Assembly (NCBI RefSeq): GCF_002272745.1
Contig: NZ_NPBD01000014.1
Span: forward strand, 1 to 64,000
Length of the DNA stretch: 64,000 nucleotides
DNA from: Terribacillus saccharophilus
GTDB lineage: Bacteria; Bacillota; Bacilli; Bacillales; Amphibacillaceae
Direction: 5' to 3'
Of the stretch, positions 60,721 to 64,000 are shown in pieces. Position numbers and translations under genes: made by a program. Within the stretch, counting starts at the first letter, position 1, and each line of letters opens with the position of its first letter. The notes beneath the pieces were generated by a model, which saw nothing but the letters and a program-made list of their open reading frames with translations, was not told where the DNA came from and did no database searches.

Positions 60721-62142
60721 GTGTTTCTAGAAATTATACAAGATACAGGCGATTTCATTTGGACATATATCATGGCCGGCATCCTAGTGTTGGTAGGATT
60801 GTATTTTACCTTCCGAATGAAATTCACCACACTTACTATGATACCAGAAATGTTTAAACTTATCGGTGAAAAAACAGTGGACGGAAAAGGCGTAAGCTCT
60901 TTCCAGGCTTTTTGTATTAGTGCAGCCGCACGTGTTGGAACTGGAAATATGGCAGGAGTTGCCATTGCGATATCCGTCGGAGGTCCAGGTGCTGTGTTCT
61001 GGATGTGGCTAATAGCCTTCCTTGGAGCTGCTTCAGGTTTTGTCGAAGCAACATTGGCTCAGATTTATAAGACAAGAGACGGTGCTTCCTTCCGAGGCGG
61101 CCCAGCTTATTATATGGAAAAAGCACTTAAAGCACGTTGGATGGGTGTTACATTCGCAGTTATTATTGCACTCACATTTGGCTTGGCATTTAACACTGTT
61201 CAGGCAAATACGATTGTAAGTGCCTTTCATAACTCTTTCGGTGTGAGCAAAGAATTGATGGCTGTTCTGCTGACGATCGGCAGTGCTATTATCATCTTTG
61301 GCGGCACCAAGCTTATTGTAAAAGTTTCAGAGGTTATCGTTCCGATCATGGCAGGGGGATATATCCTTCTTGCGCTTGGAATCATCATCTTCAACATTAC
61401 GGAAATTCCGCATGCTTTCGTAATTATTTTCCAAGATGCCTTTGGTATTAAGGAAATTTCTGGCGGTGCATTCGGTATTGCTATCATCCAGGGTATCAAA
61501 CGAGGATTGTTCTCCAATGAGGCTGGTATGGGTAGTGCGCCACACGCAGCTGCAACAGCAAATGTATCTCACCCAGTAAAACAGGGATTGATTCAAACGC
61601 TTGGCGTATATGTAGATACTTTCGGCGTGTGTACCTCAACAGCGTTCATTGTTCTATTATCTGGATTGTATACGTCAACAGAAAATGATGGTATTGTCCT
61701 GACTCAAAACGCGCTGGAATCCCTAGTTGGTTCATGGGCTGGTATTTTCATCGCACTGATGGTACTATTGTTTGCCTTTACGTCTATCGTTGGAAACTAC
61801 TTCTATGGTGAATCGAACATCAACTTTATTAAAAAAAGTAAAACATGGGTGTTCATCTACCGTCTTGCGGTAGTTGCAGTTGTAGCAGTTGGTTCCTTGG
61901 CAGGTCTTGACCTTGTTTGGGGTATCGCTGATATCTTCATGGCAATTATGGCGTTTATCAACTTAATAGCTATTGTTCTTTTAGGTAATATTGCCTTCCG
62001 TGCATTGCATGACTACCGCCAGCAAAAGCGAGCTGGTAAAAATCCGCATTTCTCTGCTAACAGTGTCCCTGGCATCCATAATGTGGATGAGGACATATGG
62101 CCAACAGAAGAAAGCAGAAATTCTAAAGTGTCTTCTCATTAA
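60721..62142 (+). CDS. Sodium:alanine/glycine symporter (AGCS family)
   Basis: 473 residues, GTG start behind AAGGGGAG. About eleven membrane helices. The AGCS signature region GTGNMAGVAIAISVGGPGAVFWMWLIAFLGAASGFVEA (about 78-115) and GLFSNEAGMGSAPHAAATA are clear. It imports alanine, glycine or glutamine with Na+. Bacillus relatives are AlsT, YrbD and GlnT; the substrate is not settled. Single gene with terminator. Confidence 0.88.
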   Translation: MFLEIIQDTGDFIWTYIMAGILVLVGLYFTFRMKFTTLTMIPEMFKLIGEKTVDGKGVSSFQAFCISAAARVGTGNMAGVAIAISVGGPGAVFWMWLIAFLGAASGFVEATLAQIYKTRDGASFRGGPAYYMEKALKARWMGVTFAVIIALTFGLAFNTVQANTIVSAFHNSFGVSKELMAVLLTIGSAIIIFGGTKLIVKVSEVIVPIMAGGYILLALGIIIFNITEIPHAFVIIFQDAFGIKEISGGAFGIAIIQGIKRGLFSNEAGMGSAPHAAATANVSHPVKQGLIQTLGVYVDTFGVCTSTAFIVLLSGLYTSTENDGIVLTQNALESLVGSWAGIFIALMVLLFAFTSIVGNYFYGESNINFIKKSKTWVFIYRLAVVAVVAVGSLAGLDLVWGIADIFMAIMAFINLIAIVLLGNIAFRALHDYRQQKRAGKNPHFSANSVPGIHNVDEDIWPTEESRNSKVSSH

Positions 62143-62158
62143 GAGGGCACTTTTTTGT
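62125..62158 (+). terminator. Terminator
   Basis: Twelve-pair stem AAAGTGTCTTCT / AGAGGGCACTTT that begins inside the symporter reading frame, then a T tract. Confidence 0.8.
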
Positions 62159-62255
62159 TTAGGGATAAAATAATTTAGAAAAGTTACGAAACAGGACAAT
62201 CGAGGATTCGTAGAGATACAATGGAGTCAGAACTTGAAAGAAGGAGTTTTGATCC

Positions 62256-62486
62256 ATGCAGAAAACAGCACTTCTATCGCTCGTATTCGGGGTCATCAGT
62301 TTGTTTCTTTCTTTATACGGCATTTTCTTCGGCATTATCGGATTCATCCTTGCTTTACATACGATAAGGAAAGCGAAGAATCCGGAAAGGGCAGGGAAAG
62401 GGATGGCAATAGGAGGCTTGGCAACGAGTATCATCGGCGCAGGTTATCAAATAGTAGCGATCCTTATTCTTGTACTCACAGCCTGA
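62256..62486 (+). CDS. DUF4190-like small membrane protein
   Basis: 76 residues with two or three hydrophobic segments and the polar turn HTIRKAKNPERAGKGMAIGGLATSIIG, which is typical of DUF4190 membrane proteins. ATG after AAGAAGGAG. Function unknown. A terminator follows. Confidence 0.75.
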   Translation: MQKTALLSLVFGVISLFLSLYGIFFGIIGFILALHTIRKAKNPERAGKGMAIGGLATSIIGAGYQIVAILILVLTA

Positions 62487-62495
62487 ACAGAAGCA

Positions 62496-62528
62496 AAAAG
62501 AATGCAGCATATCGCTGCATTCTTTTTT
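62496..62528 (+). terminator. Terminator
   Basis: Stem AAAAGAATGCAGC / GCTGCATTCTTTT with a T tract. Confidence 0.88.
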
Positions 62529-62587
62529 TTGTAACTTTATTTAATTTCTTGCCGTATAACAGGTATCTTACTTTCAGGAGGAAATTG

Positions 62588-62786
62588 ATGAACGCATTGT
62601 TAATATATGCCCATCCGAATCATACATCACTTAACTATGCCTTTTTCGAGGCAGTGCAGGAAGGTATAAAACGTAGGGATCCGGAAAGTGAAAATCTTTG
62701 AGTTCGGCGGCATGGAAAAAAAGAACGGAAAACAGAAAAAATATCTGAGCCGTGTTGGAGGGTACTTTCCCAAGCTGGCTAGATAG
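62588..62786 (+). pseudogene. Remnant of an NAD(P)H:quinone oxidoreductase (flavodoxin fold)
   Basis: ATG with CAGGAGGAAATTG opens MNALLIYAHPNHTSLNYAFFEA, the start of an MdaB/KefF-type FMN oxidoreductase, then stops after 37 codons. In another frame, 62688-62784 encodes FEFGGMEKKNGKQKKYLSRV, which looks like the C-terminus of the same family. The central ~110 residues seem to have been deleted with a frame change, leaving a fused stub. Its end overlaps the converging gene by eight bases. Confidence 0.7.
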
Positions 62787-63039
62787 GCAGCTGTTCCAAT
62801 TCGTAATACTTATTTCTCACATCCTGTATCTCATTAGCGGCTAGACTGCGGCTGATTTGTTCCAGCAAGGAAGCAAATGTGTCATCATCGATACGCTCAG
62901 CTTGCTGAGCTATTCGGGTAGATCCTGCTTCCAAAACTCCTTCGGTAATGTTGCCGATTTGATAAATTCGGAAGTATTTATGGATCTCGCGGATGGCCGT
63001 TTCTTTATATGTCACTTGCCATTCATCATAAGTGGGCAT
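62779..63039 (-). CDS. Hypothetical protein, 86 aa
   Basis: 86 residues, acidic and helical (MPTYDEWQVTYKETAIREIHKY...), with an AAAGG site eleven bases from the ATG. I recognise no family. Even composition and no membrane segment suggest a real small cytoplasmic protein. Confidence 0.6.
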   Translation of the reverse strand: MPTYDEWQVTYKETAIREIHKYFRIYQIGNITEGVLEAGSTRIAQQAERIDDDTFASLLEQISRSLAANEIQDVRNKYYELEQLPI

Positions 63040-63131
63040 AATTCATACAACCTTTCTATTCAACAAGAAGCTATGTCCTGTTATACTGTCTATGTCTATG
63101 GTATCATGCGACTTGGAAGGGAAGAAAGCAA

Positions 63132-63368
63132 ATGTTACGAAAAATAAACGCTCTGCTCGCTATCATAGTCATTGCACTTGGCCTCTATCGATATATCGAC
63201 CGGGATTATGAAGTGAATCCTCAGCTGATGCTGCCGCTTTTGTCTATTATGTTTCTGTTATTCTCAGTTGAGTCTATCTTAAATAAGAAAAAGCTAATGA
63301 CGGGAGTTTATTTGATTGTCTTCGTTATTGCAGCAAGTGCAACTGTCATGATCTTTACACAGACTTAA
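63132..63368 (+). CDS. DUF3953-like small membrane protein (YczI-like)
   Basis: 78 residues with three hydrophobic helices and the short polar turns RYIDRDYEVNPQ and SILNKKKLM, resembling the DUF3953/YczI group. Start ATG 63132 behind GGAAGGGAAG. Function unknown. Confidence 0.7.
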   Translation: MLRKINALLAIIVIALGLYRYIDRDYEVNPQLMLPLLSIMFLLFSVESILNKKKLMTGVYLIVFVIAASATVMIFTQT

Positions 63369-63398
63369 AAGTCTTCTCCTTATAGGAGGAGGCTTTTT
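63368..63398 (+). terminator. Terminator
   Basis: Twelve-pair stem AAAGTCTTCTCC / GGAGGAGGCTTT with a T tract. Confidence 0.82.
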
Positions 63399-63407
63399 TG
63401 TTTATCA

Positions 63408-63465
63408 TTGACAGGGAGAATGTATCTTGCATATAATACAATTAACAATTAACATAATGTTAATT
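63408..63465 (+). promoter_or_regulatory. Promoter and palindromic operator of the terminal Nudix gene
   Basis: TTGACA (63408-63413), 18 bases, TATAAT (63432-63437). Ten bases downstream lies a perfect 19-base palindrome (63447-63465; half-site AATTAACAT around a central A), well placed for a repressor. Confidence 0.7.
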
Positions 63466-63482
63466 AAAAGGAGATTAACATA

Positions 63483-64000
63483 TTGAAGTCGAATAAAGAA
63501 GAGAAACCCTATGATGTTAGTCGATATCGTACCCCTGATGGTTATACATCGGATATAGCTGTATTCACCATTACTTCTGAAAAGACCAAAGCATATGCAC
63601 CGCCAAAAATGGAGCTTAAGTTAATGCTAATCAAGCGTGCCGAGCAGGATACCGAAGGGAATTTGAACATCGAAGCAGGTAAATGGGCACTGCCAGGAGG
63701 ATTTGTAACACCGGAAGAAACAGCGATGGAGGCAGCCAGTCGGGAATTGGAAGAGGAGATGGGAATAGCAGGAATACATCTGAAACACTTTGGTGTTTAC
63801 GATGAGCCAGGACGTGATCCACGTGGGTGGATCATCTCGAATGCACATTATGCCATTGTCCCGGAACACAGATTATTTGAGAGAAAAGCGAATGATGATG
63901 CCGCAGAAGTGGAACTGTTTCCTGTACAAGATCTAGAGCAGCATCTTTTAGCATTCGATCATGCCAGTATCATCCGCCATGCTATTACTCATATAACACG
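63483..64000 (+). CDS. Nudix hydrolase, NrtR/ADP-ribose-pyrophosphatase-like (partial, runs off the end)
   Basis: TTG start behind AAAAGGAGATTAAC; 172 codons lie in the window with no stop. The Nudix box is GGFVTPEETAMEAASRELEEEMGI (about residues 75-98), preceded by LMLIKRAEQ. After it comes DEPGRDPRGWIISNAHYAIVP, typical of ADP-ribose-type Nudix proteins. Many such proteins carry a C-terminal winged helix and act as NAD-related regulators; that part would lie beyond the window. A strong promoter and palindrome precede it. Confidence 0.82.
   Translation, partial: MKSNKEEKPYDVSRYRTPDGYTSDIAVFTITSEKTKAYAPPKMELKLMLIKRAEQDTEGNLNIEAGKWALPGGFVTPEETAMEAASRELEEEMGIAGIHLKHFGVYDEPGRDPRGWIISNAHYAIVPEHRLFERKANDDAAEVELFPVQDLEQHLLAFDHASIIRHAITHIT

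Noticed and set aside
1..64000. CRISPR arrays, tRNA/rRNA genes, transposases, phage genes
   Set aside because: Looked for repeated spacer-like units, clover-leaf genes and DDE or recombinase motifs; none seen.

Overview
The window looks like chromosome from a Gram-positive, low-to-moderate G+C member of the Bacillaceae. Evidence: strong AGGAGG-type ribosome binding sites, frequent TTG/GTG starts, hairpin-plus-T-tract terminators between almost all units, a SAM-I (S-box) riboswitch, perfect PerR, CtsR and CcpA (cre) operators, and genes recognisable from Bacillus subtilis (mreBH, clpE, pdaA, yfkD, yfkJ, yfmS/yfmT, pfeT, corA). I cannot fix the genus from sequence alone. I see no tRNA, rRNA, CRISPR array, insertion sequence or prophage.

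Layout. 1-6.5 kb: a frameshifted Nudix gene, a MerR-type HTH protein, a methyltransferase, a PabB-PabC folate fusion, small membrane proteins and a run of GNAT acetyltransferases (one decayed). 6.6-9.6 kb: a soluble chemoreceptor (yfmS-like) next to an aromatic-aldehyde-type dehydrogenase (yfmT-like), then a cupin. 9.7-21.5 kb: two large secreted pectin (rhamnogalacturonan) enzymes, a PL11 lyase and a GH78 rhamnosidase, each with a cre-like site upstream. Between them lie an M20 dipeptidase + permease pair, a membrane diguanylate cyclase, a LysR regulator and an RluA-type pseudouridine synthase. 21.7-27.4 kb: two paralogous M20 amidohydrolases, an imidazolonepropionase-like amidohydrolase and a DASS (SLC13) transporter, plausibly a peptide or acyl-amino-acid use cluster.

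27.4-38.2 kb: mixed housekeeping and accessory genes: CorA, an IDEAL-domain protein, a ChbG/YdjC deacetylase, a UDG-superfamily protein, MreBH, a secreted CAP-domain protein, and an S-box-controlled flavin monooxygenase. 38.3-50.2 kb: a block matching the B. subtilis yfk-yfj neighbourhood (yfkJ-I-H, MFS, yfkD, a YfjT-like small protein, pdaA, a YfjP-like glycosylase). It is interrupted by a PerR-controlled P1B-4 metal ATPase, an amino-acid ABC system with two near-identical binding proteins but no ATPase, and an OsmC protein. 50-64 kb: an acyl-CoA synthetase, CtsR-controlled clpE, a GntR-ABC operon, a type I signal peptidase with an apparent CTG start, a GT8 glycosyltransferase, a ComEC-like secreted metallo-hydrolase, an Na+/alanine symporter, small genes and a Nudix gene running off the end.

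Most striking: the YfkJ-type low-molecular-weight tyrosine phosphatase has Ser in place of the catalytic Cys. Four loci are decayed or frameshifted. Several regulatory assignments (PerR, CtsR, cre, S-box) can be read directly. I did not find a convincing multi-gene system of a wholly unknown kind; the best candidates for new biology are listed as findings.
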